A stretch of 64,000 nt of DNA from Sycobia sp. Sy_11 (taxonomy: Eukaryota > Arthropoda > Insecta > Hymenoptera > Epichrysomallidae): NCBI GenBank assembly GCA_018907035.1, contig JACCIC010000003.1:8150001-8214000 (forward strand), given 5' to 3'. Positions 25,015-38,929 of this stretch are shown here, piece after piece. Under the pieces are notes generated by a model. That model saw only the letters and a list, made by a program, of their open reading frames with translations. It was not told where the DNA came from and made no database searches. Positions within the stretch are counted from its first letter, which is position 1. Each line of letters starts with the position of its first letter. The translations under genes and the position numbers were made by a program.

Positions 25015-28000
25015 TATTATCAAGATTTTTTGTTAAACATTCATTACTCGTATAATTTATTTAGTTTGTATAAAAAATTTAGTAATATTAAAAAGTACTT
25101 GAAAATCATATAATTGACTATATAAACACTTATAGATGGTTTTTCGTATTTATCTTCCATCTGTGAATACGGACATTAATAACATCTTCACAATTATAAT
25201 ACCTTCGTAAATCTCAGGCTTACTGAATTCCATTATAAATACCTCAGGGCTCCCACTTCAGTTTAAAAACATCGAATTTTTGTAAAATGTCGCTAAGAAT
25301 CAAATTGGACCCGTCGTTACAGCTGAAAGAAATAAAATATGGAATTGTCCTTAGGTGTGTTATTATCACATGATCTAAATAATAGATAGAATGCGTAAAG
25401 AAAGGGATTCCATATCTTAAATCGATCAAACAAAGTTACTGCGAGTTCCAAATCTCCAAACCTACTGAAGAATTTTAAGCGCATTTTATCTTCGAAATCG
25501 CTATGTACGATTGAGGAACGTAGTATTGAAATTATACCGACCTAAGTCCAGTAAATCATAGTTTAGTAACTTATTATTAACAATGAACTTAGACTGTTAC
25601 AATAATATCAAGTTTTTTACTCGCAAGAATTTTTTAAACATAATATAAATTTTTTACACAAGTTTAGAATTATTTTTTCAACAGAATACTCTACAATCTA
25701 TATAATATTTCACGTTTTGGCATTATTTTAAATACTAAATGTTGTAATCAGAGACTTTTAATTGTTATTTTATATTATTACTAACAATTAAGGTTCTCCT
25801 CCTGTATAATAACGCGAAATTATTTTTAATCTATTATAAATAAACCTTATTTGAATAACTATGAGATATAAATATAAAATAAGATATAAATAATTATTTC
25901 TTTTACTATACAAGAAGATGCAATTTGTTCAAAGTAAATTAAACAAGCATCACATTCATAGCCGTTGTAAGATTATACATTGGACTCGTATAATTTGTAA
26001 GGATTTGATGAAATGTGTATACTGGTCAATCTCTTCGAGATGATGGGAAATGTTTTCAGGGTATCAAGTCAAATAGAGTATAAGAAGTGTAGAATTAAAA
26101 CTAAAGTAACTGAAAATAATTTATAGCAGAACTTATGAATCTGTACCTGATGGCCTTAAACGATTGACTGATAGTTAGAGAATAGATCGAAATTTTTCCA
26201 CAGGCCTAAGCAAGGTAACATGAGAGTTGTATAATATTTTACAATGGAACACTTAGGATCATAGCGATCATAAAACACGATAATAGTGAGCGTCGTAGAT
26301 GAGGTTCAGAATCGTATAACGTTTTAAAGTAACTACTACTGCCGAAAATAATTAATATTTGAAGGAAAAATAATAAAAATTTATCCAATATTTACAAAGT
26401 CAAACTGTGTGGTCACCGTGTTTTCAAAACCGTATATGTATACAAAAAAAAACATTCAAACGTAAAGTTAGCAGTCGATCTCTCAACGGCTGCTCATGTT
26501 TTTCCAACGCTTCTATCGATTCGTGTATATTTCGCCTTTCTTTTTTTTGACAAATAAAACGTGTAATTTCATGCCGCAAGCACTGAATTCATGTCTCGTG
26601 TTTACTATGCTCATATATCTAAATAAATTAGGTCACCTGTTGTCGCCGTACTGGTGAGCACCGCAGGTGGTTCTAGACAAAATATGTTTAATGTTTTTTT
26701 TTACATGTGTTTCGTTATTACAATACGCTATCATATTTACATTAACTTTAGCTTATGTGAAAAATACTATTTCATTACGATCTCTATAATAATGGTTTAA
26801 TAATGGTTAACAAAGAAATCGATTGATTAAATGAAAGCGTTATTTCGTTAGTCGAGAAGGTTTCTTCCCAATGAGATCGCGTCAAATATAAATAATTTGA
26901 AATGGTTTAATATAGGAAGTTAACTTCCTTCAATGTACACTATCCTATTCTGCAATCATTTTATGGGCTACTTAATTCTTGATATATAAAAAAATTACTA
27001 TGCATTTGAATAAAAATTTTGAAATTTAGAATGTATATGTGTTATTCCCATATCTGTGTTAGATGTAATTTTAAATACAAATCTATGATACGTATTGTAT
27101 CTGCATACAGCAATTAATGTGGATAAATAGTCTGGGGAAATTTGATACCACGTAGAGAAAATAAAGAAAAATATTTGTAATATACATTATTTTATTTAAA
27201 GACCTCTTTTTTCACATATGAACCTATATTTACTAAAGTATATAAATAATTCTTAATGTCGTAAATTACGTTGAAAATCATTTATTTGAATAATGATTTA
27301 TAGAACTTGAATTGAAATTCAATTTTTATGTTAGACAAGCGTTGATTCTGAGTTTATATTATCTTTTCCAGAATGTGTATGTATGAGATAATTAAAAATT
27401 TTCGTTTTCAATACAAGTCATGTTTACGTTAATTACTTAAAGGTTTTATTAAGTCACATGAAGAAATTTAAAGTTAAAATAACAATTATTATCACATAAA
27501 AAATTACTCAAGTTACCTTTTGAATTTTACTAGAATAAGTATTGACAATTAATTCGAACAGCTTACAAAAAATAATTATTATACTAAAAACAAAATAAGT
27601 CACTATTATTATAATAAAAATAGAATTAAGACAAATTTCAAGTATCAAAAAATTTTAGATCCCATGCAAATTTAATTGATTATGTAGTCTCTTGTAAAAC
27701 CGCTGCAGGTGCTTCAAAAATTCCAAACAGCCGCTCTTGTAGAAATAATTGAGCTTAATAATAAACAAGTAAAATCAACTTAAATCCAATTGAGGGACAT
27801 AATAACTGATGATCGGCTAAAAGTACGAACTAGTATAATGCAGAAAAGCGAAGAAGAAGAAAAAATGAGAAGTGCAAAGAACTTCGTACAAAGAAGAGCT
27901 GAGGCGCGAATCGAGAGCTGGGGAATAAAGGGGAATTAAGGGTCAAGTGGTATCGAGCAATAAGATTCTAAAGAGGCAGGTACTCCATTAAAGAGAAAGC

Positions 28001-28591
28001 GCATCAAATCTAATCGAACAGGCTTCGATACTTCGCGCGTGCCGAGTGCTAGGAATTTTAGGACTTTAGCACGGGTCACGCGTTCGCCAGTAAAAGAATC
28101 GATTCTGAAAGCTAAACTTGACCGATGACGTGTCACGGTTTTGAGTAAACTGTACAGAGAAATTCGGAAATATTTTCATTATGATTTTAAGTGATACGAT
28201 GTGAAACTGAATATATTGACAAAAGTGATTCAAAAAATGTGAATGTAAAAATTACCTCTGTTTTGGAAATTTTAAAAAAAACTACCCCTATTCAGGAATT
28301 AGAAAATCGCCAGGAATAAGAATTTTAAAAATGCCAATGGTCATAAAATTATAATTGCATTCTCATGATTAACAAAGGCTTGCCCGGGTTGGAAAGCAAT
28401 ATCCTTGAGATCGACGATGGTGAAAATATAACCAAAAATATAGGTGCAAAGTTAAAAAATATAAACAAACCTATTGAGATTTTTTGGGCTGTGAAATATA
28501 AAAAATCATACTTTTATTATTATGAAAATTGAGTTTAGTCCTTGAAAATGAACAGTAGAGATTTGAAGCGTTGGATATCTAAGGTAAATTT
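25015..28591. other. AT-rich DNA downstream of the serine protease homolog
   Basis: No gene is supported. A 48-bp GC-rich patch at 26631-26678 and a moderate-GC patch at about 27900-28140 interrupt otherwise AT-rich sequence. Confidence 0.5.
25331..25336 (+). terminator. Possible polyadenylation signal of the serine protease homolog gene
   Basis: This is the first canonical AATAAA I found downstream of the stop at 25014, about 317 nt away. Nearer variants such as TATAAA at about 25234 could be used instead, so the 3' end is uncertain. Confidence 0.25.
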
Positions 28592-28765
28592 AAATTTAAG
28601 GTGTTGGAGGCAGTCAGGTTATCCTTTGCTAACATAGAATATAGTGTATTTTTATTATTTTTAATTTTGAATAACGTATTAAACGAGAACAGTCTGACTG
28701 TTATTATATTAATATAATATATTATTTATAAAGATTAAAAGACCAATAAAAATATTTATTAATTT
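28592..28765 (+). mobile_element. MITE-like repeat, copy 1 (short)
   Basis: This copy begins AAATTTAAGGTGTTGGAGGC and contains CAGTCAGGTTATCCTTTGCT, then CAGTCTGACTG at 28690 and ACCAATAAAAATATTTATT near the end. It is the same end sequence as copies at 41708 and 43066 but shorter, because the A/T-rich centre is reduced. It is non-coding and lies alone in AT-rich intergenic DNA. Confidence 0.6.
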
Positions 28766-29400
28766 TATAAAAAATGGGGCAATCATTCTTAAAAACTCGA
28801 AACCATTATTCATTTTAATTTCTTGGAAATCAGAAATTTCATACCAAATACATACTTTATTCATCTGTATTTTCCGTACTTCTCTGCGACCTGCGAACAA
28901 GCAGGCGATTTTTGCAATTAATGACATAACAATAAATGAAAACACTAAATCGTAACCACGATAATCAGCAAAAAACATTCGCTATCATTCCTGTTATGGT
29001 AAAAAAAAAACAATAGTTCCCCGTCTACGTCGCGATCGAAACGCAGTTGTATTAATCGAACAGTATTAATGTCCCGAGGTATATCCATCGTCCCTTCATA
29101 AACGTAAGCGTCGAATTCTCAGATAAATCATATGGCTTTGGTGCGGACTAAATGCTTGATTGCATAGGCTCGTCAAAATGATTCCCAACGGGCATTGATC
29201 CACGCCCACCCACCCCTTCGCGGTGGATCCGACGAGATTACGGGTGCATAACTCTAAAGCCTTATAATCTGCAGCAGCAAGAAGGATGGGGTGGGTAGGC
29301 GGTTCAAGGCACTAAGTAGCCTACCGTTCGCCTCAAGAAGTATTATATGATAAAGAGGAGATAGAGTTGGGGGGGGACGGAAGACGCGGGTGATGATAAA

Positions 29401-29402
<2 letters not shown>

Positions 29403-29451
<49 letters not shown>
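29403..29451. repeat. (TA)n microsatellite
   Basis: About 24 TA units just after a G-rich stretch (GGGGGGGGA at about 29371). Confidence 0.9.
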
Positions 29452-29457
<6 letters not shown>

Positions 29458-30655
29458 CTGGTTCCGACTAAACTTCGTAAACGATCCAGTTGATAATAGA
29501 GCAGTTATTATGATAAAATCGAAATGGATTTACTAATTCTGCCTCGAGGAGAGATGACGTGGCTTGAGCGTGGGTAATTGAGAGCGGAAGTTTTAACGAG
29601 ATCGCCTTATCGAGTGCAATCGTCGGATTTAATTTGTCGCATCCAGAGAATACATTTCAAAATTGACAAAAAACTGACAGAGCTTACCCGATGCTTACGG
29701 ATATATTAAACGAAACTCATCGGAATATTTGGGCGAAGCCATCAAATTGTATAAAACTTTTCATATTTTAAAATTATAGTGAAATACAATTACTTAATAA
29801 AAAAATAATCAATCTCAAAGATACTCCGTTTACATTCTGAATTGCTGTTAAAATAACAATTCTATAATATATATTTGAAGATGTAGCGTGTTTTTAGCAT
29901 CTGTAAATTGAAATGTATAATTTAGTTGAGTTTTCTATAAGATGCTCTGGGTGAAACCAGAAGCGAAACATACGACATTGTTCATGGCTAATTCTCGTGT
30001 CGCAAACGATGTATAAACAGCATTATTTTTATTCTTACCACATATCTCTTTCTTACTTAATTTATAAAAAAGATATGAAGATATAGTTTATAGATTTCTT
30101 TTTTATTTTTATCGTATTTATATCTTCACAGATCAACTTCACACGTCAAATACCCCAATCTTCACGCAGAGCTGTTACAGGTTTTCTTGCGAATTCAAGA
30201 TAGAAACGTTGCTCAACTCTCCCGCTCGCTCCCTCTAAGAAAGTAATATTTCATTTTGCTCGACGAAAGAAAAATATCCCTTCGAACTGCATTACGTCGG
30301 TCAAAAAACACTTAAAGCCCGTGCCCAGTTCGCCGCTATCACTTAACTCAGTACGTGCAACGGCTCCTATCGGAGCTTAGTGAGGCGGATACGCAAAAAC
30401 TGACGACATTAAAACCCAAACCGTTCGGGCTTGAGGGCTCGCGGGCACAGATGTTGGATTCAGATTAGATGCAGAGGGGGAGGATGAAGCGGTATTAGGG
30501 CGCTGGCCGAATCACCTGCGCCTTCGTAACAGGGCACACTACTGGTACATAGGAACTGCCATTTTCTATCTCATTGTTTCTTCCGTTATACCGAAATGGT
30601 TTTCTTTCTAATACTCTAAAACAAACAAATATTAATGATGTGTTAGATAAATACG

Positions 30656-30656
<1 letters not shown>

Positions 30657-30746
<90 letters not shown>
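30657..30746. repeat. Compound (CA)n(TA)n(GA)n microsatellite
   Basis: About 21 CA units, four TA units, a short ACACA and then 18 GA units. It is the only long (CA)n in the window. Confidence 0.9.
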
Positions 30747-30749
<3 letters not shown>

Positions 30750-31752
30750 CATCAGCGATTTTGACAATATATTTATCACGCATTAAATTTTTAGAGAAAC
30801 TTTCTATACAAGGGACTTTGTATTGCGAATAAACATATTGTATCAAATAGTTATGCAGAACATAATAATACATAAAAAGAAACAATTTTTTAATTAGAAT
30901 TATTTCACAATCATTTTCCAAATGATTCAAGAAAAATGCGTGGATAGGTCAATAAGCCATTAATAAATCTATGAAATCGAGGTCGTATCATTTCAAGAGG
31001 TCTATCTTCAGTAACCATCATTGCTCACTAAGTATCTGCGAATGTTTCAGTACTATTTAAGGAGTGGTTTTATTTTTATTGTTAGTTGAAATCACAAACC
31101 TCTGTTTATTCAAAATAAATAAAAAAAGTAAGCTTATATCAATTATTAAATATTTATATTTTTATTTAAAAGGTTTAATAGCTGGATCAATTTATAGCAC
31201 AGCTGAGCCTGTCTTTGGATTATTTTATAAGTGGATAAATACATCGTAAGCTGAATATACATCAACAGTAAGCTAGCATTTTTCATCGTTTCACGTATGG
31301 ATAATTAGCACGTAATGTATTACAATGGTTTTAATTTTATCATTGAAAATGGCGCGTAACTGATGAAACAACTTCTAAAACAAAATACTTAAACTGCAAT
31401 AATTTAAAAATAAATCTCAAACTAATTCAATTATCCGATGGAAAAGGCAGTGAAAAAGTTGAATTCTCAAAAAATCTAAATAGTACGCATTCCCCATTAC
31501 ATATCAATGCTTCATACAGTCTTTAAATACTTAAATGTGCATAAGCAACAATAATTCAAATTCTACTACGACCAATTTAATTTTTATTAAAAATATATTT
31601 GCACATAATTATTTGCACTGTACAGAGAAGACTGGGATGAAATATTTCTTCACTATATGTTAATATTTCTTTCGCTAGTGTAAATTAAAATTTTAAGCTC
31701 CGAAGCAACATAATTAAGTGTAACAATCCTCCTTTGTTGTTTTATTTACAAG

Positions 31753-32007
31753 TACTGCAGCAGCCAGGATAGGATTGGCTCAAATCGTCGGTCGATAGTT
31801 TTGCACCCGGTGAACGGTACAAGAATATCTCATCGAAAAATTTACTTCATTACTTCAGCTAAATATTGGGGAATAATTTCTCTCGACTGTAATAGTAATT
31901 CAATAAAATTATCCCTACCTCGACCAAACAATTACACCTCCATTAATTGCTCATCCATTACAATATGGAAAGCTTTTCAAAGCCGTCGTCGCATGATTCG
32001 TGCATGA
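31753..32007 (+). CDS. Possible orphan exon, 84 codons, unidentified
   Basis: A plausible acceptor (TTTGTTGTTTTATTTACAAG) is followed directly by 84 open codons ending in TGA at 32005-32007. The frame contains four cysteines and a short GTRISHRKIYFITSAKYWG stretch. GC content is above the flanks. No upstream exon with a start codon could be joined, so it may be a chance frame or a terminal exon of an unseen gene. Confidence 0.2.
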   Translation, partial: YCSSQDRIGSNRRSIVLHPVNGTRISHRKIYFITSAKYWGIISLDCNSNSIKLSLPRPNNYTSINCSSITIWKAFQSRRRMIRA

Positions 32008-32084
32008 TTTTGTATTTGTACCTGGCGGGCATTCTTCTATCCATGAAAAAGCTATGTTCCAATCAATATTCAAATTATTTATTG

Positions 32085-32087
<3 letters not shown>

Positions 32088-32126
<39 letters not shown>
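32088..32126. repeat. (TA)n microsatellite
   Basis: About 19 TA units. Confidence 0.9.
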
Positions 32127-32128
<2 letters not shown>

Positions 32129-35100
32129 TGACATGTAAGATCCAAGTTTTTATTTCTAATTTTCAATAATTATGTATTTAATAAGTTTATATTGTTGGTT
32201 GTTCGAAACAAACAGATACTCAAAATAACTGCAGTGAATATGAAAATGAATTTCATTCTTAGTTTTTCCAGGAAATTACAACTTATACAGATGAAAAAGA
32301 TATATTTTAGTACGAACTTTTACTTAAATGTTAAATTCAGCTGGATCTGTACTAAAGCAAAAGTATGTATTTTATCAGTAACATGTATTTTTAGTACTCC
32401 TTAATACTATTTTCAGTACAAATTGACAACAGAAGAAGAAGAATTATTAATCAAATTAATAGTCTGCTATTAGGAGTAATTTGAAACTTATATAAAGTAT
32501 TTAAATAAAAATATTTAAACGATTATACTGTCCAATAATCATTTTATAACAATCATATAATTGATCAAGAAAAAATTATCGAGAAAAATGTTTAAAAAAT
32601 TCCGTCATTCTATAAATAAAACTTGATAAGAATATCTGTTCTAATGGTATTTATCAAAGTCGCAATCAAATTCAATGTGGCATGAATGAAAAGAAAAATA
32701 TGAAAGGGCAAAGTAAGGATTATATAATAAATTAAACAGACATAGATAGTTTGATAAAATCATATTACAATACTACCAAAGTGAAAAATGTGATTATCAC
32801 ACAAGAATTTTACAGCATATAATAAAAATTTTATGAAAAAACAGAAGCATTAAAAATTATTTGCGGTTTGCCAATGCTCTGATAACTTTTTATCGTAAAA
32901 TTGTTGTAGACACGCGATTTTAACATATATATTTATAGGGCATATTAAGGTCATTTAGAAATTTTTGAAATAATTAACCTTCTTTTAGTTTTAGATTTGG
33001 AAAGGTAAAAAATTTTAAGTTACTATATAGGTAAGTTTATTAGAAAAATGTAGATTAATAAAATTTACATAACTTTTAACAAAACCGATATAAATATTAC
33101 CTAATATAGAAAACCAATAAAACTAATAAGGAATCGTCTCAAATCCAAACCCCTAAATTTTGATAAATTTTTGTAATAAGTTAAAATGCATTACAAGGTA
33201 TTGGATATATTTTTACGTATTAGCTTCCAATTTATGAATTGGAAATCATTACTAATTTAATCTTAATGAAATTTTTTTTTAAACTATATTAAAACTTAAT
33301 TTTTCTCCAGCTATCGCCAAAGCTTCATTTTTCGAAAACTCTGCAGATGAAGTAGCTTAACAAAAATTTTCCAATGTTTTACTTTAGCTCTTTCCTGGTA
33401 TTGTCCTGGGTATTCCTATTGATTTCCTTAAAATATCTTGAAACAGATTTTATTCCAAATGATATTCGAAATCATAAGTATAGTTATAGCAGAATTATTA
33501 ATGAATATTCTCTAAAAAAGGACTAGTTTTATTCTTAGATTTTATGTTAAATTTAATTTTTGCACATTAATTGATTTATCAAGTGCTTTACTTTCCTCTA
33601 ATTATACGAGACATGCATCTGCTTCGATCCAGTTTTCACTTTTATTTTTAGGTACCCATATTAAAGATTCGAGGCTGTAGTCACTTAAATTCTCAACAAA
33701 TAAAAACTAATAAATTAGCTATTTTTCATTATTAGAATCAATTAATACACATACAGTATCTTTATTTTGTTCTTCAAATGGCTTACTTTTCCAATGTTTG
33801 CCTTTAATCATCGAAAAACGCCTTTAGTTTCGATAATATTTCCTTTATTACCATTTCATAATTATTGACAAGGAAAAAAGTAGTATCTCGATTTTGTGAG
33901 AATTGGGATTAATTACGAAAATTCAACTCTTATCCACATTTATGAATTAACTGATCGAAATCGATGATTTTTTAGTATTTTTTCGTTTCAGAACGATTGA
34001 TAAGGTACTCTTAGTTTATTGATCAATGATCCGTAAATTTATCCAGCAATCAAAATAAAATGCACCCAGTGGTTTCTCGATGCTTGCAAGGTCACGCGAA
34101 ATTTGAGCGATGCATATAGAATGATTAAGCGTGAATGATGAAATATTATAATCTTTTTAGTTAATATTTTAACCGAAAACTCGTCTATATTAAGAAAAAT
34201 ATATGTATTTGTTAATAATCGTGATCTAAAATTTTTTTTCATAATCTTATTAAAGCAGGATTCAGATTTTTTTATAGAAGTATTGATCGGAAATATAAAA
34301 AAAATAGATGAATATACCACCAAAGAATTGTATGAAAGTATTTGAAAAATTGTTTAAATTCTGTGTTAAAAATATATATTGATTAAAAATGCTTTAGTCC
34401 CTTGAATCGTATTAAGATAAATCTCAATGGAACAGAATTATTCGGACATTAAACATGTTTGACTAGTTCTACATGTGCAATTTAAATCCAATTAACGATC
34501 ATTAAATATACGACCGAATTGTTTTGACTGTTTAAGTAACAATTATTGGAATTGGTGTTTTCTTCGACAAGAGAGCGCTAGGAGTAGGGAACTTATACAT
34601 AGTAACATAGTAGGTTTTTAATAAATCTGTATTTTAAAAGTATAAAAATATAAAAAGTATAAATATAAAATAAAGAAAATTATTACTATGATAAATTTTT
34701 AATAACTAATTTTTTAAAACTAAAATTATAATTGTTACACACCTATAGATAGATTGAAGCTTTTATTTTTGATTTATTAATTTTTTTATTTCTTGCAAAG
34801 GCTGTACTGTTGTGGTGTATAAATTTATATTATACTATGATACTTTTATTATATTGATTTCCAACTTGGCCATAGATAACTGATAACTCTTTCTTGCAAT
34901 TAATTTCCTGCAGAATTGTCAGATTAGAATTGTTCAGGTGCTAAATACTGGCATATTACGATATTTTCTCCCAATTACTGTGTAACCATCTTTTTGTATA
35001 TATCAAATCCGAACGATTTTGCTTCTAATACCAGAAAGCTCGATTGATTAATTTTTACCCTACCAAAACGATTTTAATAAATAAATTTTTTATTTTTTTG

Positions 35101-37370
35101 TTATAACATAATTTATTACCCTATATCGCTATTAAAAAAATTATAAAAAAAAAATACTCCATTTTTTCATTTATGCATTTACGCATGGCAGCACATATTT
35201 CGTCTGAGTATTTTTTTATATCACGGAAAAGACTATAAATGCACTCATCTCTTAAATAACTAATAAGATGTACGAAGATTATCCTTATCTCATAAAGAAA
35301 TTGGAATCGTTCGTTCGGCAAGTGAGTTTCATACTTTGCTGAATTTTCGATTTATTCAGGCGAAAACTCTAGTCATTTTTTTATTGAAGAAGCCGGAAGA
35401 GTAATATCAAAGTGACCGCAGATGGTTAACAGAGCATAAATTCGCGTGCCCAAAAGGTAAAGTTCAAAGAACGGCAAAGATCGGCAACCCGAATCTCTTC
35501 TTACATTCTTCAGTTGTAAAATTTTTGTTAATCTTAATATTTATGATTAAGTTTGTTTTTTTTTGTAAGGAATTATATTAATGGTAAATATTTTTCTTTC
35601 AGTATACTTTCATCGTAAAACTAAACTGTAAGTATATAGTTATATCACGAAGTAGATATGTATAATGAACAGAAAATTATTTTTGAAAAAATAAATTTCG
35701 TATCTTACTTATCATGCGTATAATTTCAGATTAGTCCTATATTTGTTACGCAATGCGTCATTGAACAATATTGTATTAGATAAAAGTGATTAATATTCAT
35801 TAATATTTGCAATAATTGTAACTAAATTGCATTGAATATAAACGATTTTCCAAATTGCGCATTTTGACGGTTCTATATGAGATAAGATTAATTTAATATT
35901 ATTTTATAGTCAATTAAATAAGAAATATAAAAATAACTGTAATTTTTATGTAAGCGTTAGAAAATTAAAAAGGACAGTTAAAGAAAAATTGTCAACTCAA
36001 ATGCACAAGGATAAAGTTGAGCAGAGGGATCAAGTTCGAACGGATGAGCAATGCTTTATTTTAGCAATGGAAACTATTACTAGTCTACTCCAACTAGTCT
36101 ATTTTCAAATTTCCGATGTGAATAAATATTATAGTTCTTCGAGCTTTTCGAAAAAGTCAAATTTTTATAATAAACGTTCCCGTGGAGTTTCTTGAAGTTT
36201 CGATGCGCTTACTGTACGGAAAAGTTTAAATTGCAGGGTTGCATTTATATTTATACTCCCGCTAGTTTCAGTTAGATGGACTCTCAAGCTGTATATTATT
36301 TCAGGAGTAGTCACATTTTAGCCTATCTTAATGGACAGTCTTTTACAAAAGAACAAGTAATAGCGCTTAAAGTTTAAAGCATAATTAAAAATTCGAAAAT
36401 CATTGCTTAGTATTACTTTTTAGTCATGTAACGTTATTCATATTATATGTATATATATATTATATGCATAATTTATTGCTGAAAGTAAGATAATTTTCAA
36501 TACAAAATATAGCCTAGGTGCTTCCTACTATAATATAGAATATATATTTTGAATTTCAGAACAATTGGTTCAGTTGTTTTTTGCTTATCGTGCGCAAACG
36601 AAAACCCCTTTCTCTTTATAAATTAGTATGATAATAACCTTAAAATTATAACTTGAATGAAATTAATTAAAATATTTTGTTCAAAATTTAGTCCTTCTTA
36701 GTTTGCACTCTGGCTTAGGCTGATTCTATTAATCAAACCAAAATAAATTTAAATAAATATAAAATGGTACTAAAATAAATTTCGTGAACGATTTTGAAAA
36801 TATAAAATACAATATTATTCGGATTATAATGACTGTTAATAAATTCATCGAATGGTTTAGACTCTATGAAAATATTTCTTGTATTTTCAAAAATTGTGAT
36901 ATTACGATATGAATATATTTAAATACGAATCAATAATTTTAACACTTAACCAAAATCTAGATTATGTTAGTACTGTTTTAAAAATAAAACTATATATTTT
37001 GATTTTGTTTTATTAAAAGTATAAATGGATTAATTCAAGTAAAAATAATTTTAATGTAATTTTCGATTTTATGATTTTACTTATTTATAGTTCTTTGAAT
37101 TGAAAACATGCATATTATTGCATATTGAGTAACCAACAAAATTGAATCAACTTAAAAGGTATAACATTATTATATATTCCTTTTTGTCTTCTAAATTTTA
37201 TATTGTTTTTTTTTTGCACGTGATAAATAACTTTCGCGTCAGCTATTATAAAATTTATACTCATTATCAAGAAAATTTCAAAAGCTGACAAATAAATAAG
37301 TGTATTACTATATATCTCTTTTTCTTTGATCCGTATCGAGCGCTAAAAACACTTTCACCTGTTGTTTTAA
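32127..37370. other. AT-rich DNA, no gene seen
   Basis: Very AT-rich. Short open frames (for example 34039-34323 minus, 35989-36195 plus) have no motif or joinable exons. Confidence 0.5.
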
Positions 37371-37372
37371 AA

Positions 37373-37437
37373 CACTTTCCAAACGGACACACATACTGAA
37401 AAACGATCATTTTTCACCCAGCGAGGAAACGAAATTT
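37373..37437 (+). repeat. Short dispersed repeat, copy B
   Basis: CACTTTCCAAACGG ... GAAAAACGATCATTTTTCACCC ... AAACGAAAT, in two pieces, aligns with 38446-38507 (CACTTTCCGAACAG ... GGAAAACGAGTTTTCC) and with 38267-38328 (TTTCTCACCC ... AAACGAAAT). Identity by eye is about 70% over the best parts. It is non-coding. Confidence 0.4.
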
Positions 37438-38266
37438 CTTTTAATTTTAAAAACTGTAATGTTACGATAAATATTTTTAAAAAGAATAAATAATGAGGAT
37501 GCCTAAAAATAATAATAATACTTACATTTTATAAACCTAATAGAAATTTAAATTTTAATAATCAATTTGAAAAATAACCATAATTGGATAAAATAAAAAT
37601 AATTCTATAGTAATCGTTGATCATTTTATTCTATCAGACTTTAGAATAAACCACCCTACATAGATTAACCAAAAAATTGTATAAAATATCAGTTGAATTT
37701 GTATAATAATACTTTCCCTTTCTCTTTATCTGGCTGTTCAAGCATGAAAAATCATAATGATACAGATATATTGCCATCAATTACTATGTAAGAAGTCGAG
37801 GCAAGTTTATACCTGTAACGACCTGCACGAGTATACCTGCAGAGTAGGCTCGGACCGCATCGATGCTCCTTAAATGTCTGTACTTGATTCTTCTTGACCC
37901 TCTCATTTTTATTCATTGTTCTTCGTATGTTATAATATAGCGAAAACTAGTATAATAAATATAAGTACAAGGTTATGTGTTACACATGACGAGAAGAAAT
38001 TTCAGAATATATCGAGACACCTTCTCGAGCTTATCGAGCATTTGATACTATTACATGTCAATTAAGTTTCTTGCGCATTCATACCTTGTCTAGTATTGTT
38101 AATCATTTATACAAAATACAAGTTATTTGCTAATTTAAAATACGTTCTTTACTAAACGGGTGAAGCGAGTGATCTGTGAACCGCAATCCTTCAAAACTGA
38201 ATCATATTACTTGCAACAGAACCTGGCATAACTGTTACCTTGGTAAAAAAGCCGGCTTTCGATTTC

Positions 38267-38328
38267 GCGTCTATTTCTCGAAAATAGCTCGTTTCTCACC
38301 CTGCTCGAAGATTGAAGATAAACGAAAT
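38267..38328 (+). repeat. Short dispersed repeat, copy C
   Basis: It shares GAAAATAGCTCGTTTCTCACCC and a downstream AAACGAAAT, in diverged form, with copy B at 37373. Similarity to the copy at 38446 is weaker. It lies about 120 bp from that copy in the same orientation. Confidence 0.3.
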
Positions 38329-38445
38329 ATTGAATATTATTCAATCAATATATAATGATAATGGCATATACAGCAAGAGAAAAAAGATAAACAAAAGATA
38401 ACGGTGCCTGCAATTTAAAAATTACTTTTGTGTCCTGTTATAGAC

Positions 38446-38507
38446 CACTTTCCGAACAGAAGTGCGTACAGGAAAACGAGTTTTCCTCGTGCGATGAGAA
38501 ATAAACG
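38446..38507 (+). repeat. Short dispersed repeat, copy A
   Basis: It begins CACTTTCCGAACAG and continues GGAAAACGAG ... TGCGATGAGAAA. It is a direct repeat of the copy at 37373, about 1.07 kb away. Confidence 0.4.
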
Positions 38508-38929
38508 TAGACATGAAAATTTCTTAAAAATATAAAAATACATATTTTTCAATAAAATAATAACATATATAGATATTTAAAATTGTAACATCTATCGATC
38601 TGTTTATATATCTGTTTATATAGTTTAAAAGTTTTGTAGAAAAAGTAATTTTATTTACAGATAGTTAAGAAAAACTCTATATTATTAGTTTTATTAGTAA
38701 CTTATTTACTAATACAAAAGAAAAATCCGTACTACCAGAAGTAATGTTTCAGTAAATTGTAATTTCTAATGTTTTATTACCTTAACGCTTTGTGGATGAT
38801 GACCTTGAATAGAAAATATATCTATTTCAAAAGTCATACAAAAATATCTAGTCAAGAAAGACTTCCTGTCTTATTTTACAGAATTATTTACTGTTTTAAA
38901 AAAATTATTAATGTCTTTGTTATGTCGTT

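Larger units (their letters stand above)
28766..31740. other. Mixed AT-rich and moderate-GC non-coding DNA
   Basis: Moderate-GC segments at about 29030-29400, 29540-29720 and 30140-30560 hold no gene I can name. The compound microsatellite at 30657 is here. Confidence 0.4.

Noticed and set aside
27936..28136. 66-codon minus-strand frame in a moderate-GC patch
   Set aside because: No motif, no joinable exon and no clear start context; a conserved non-coding patch is as likely.
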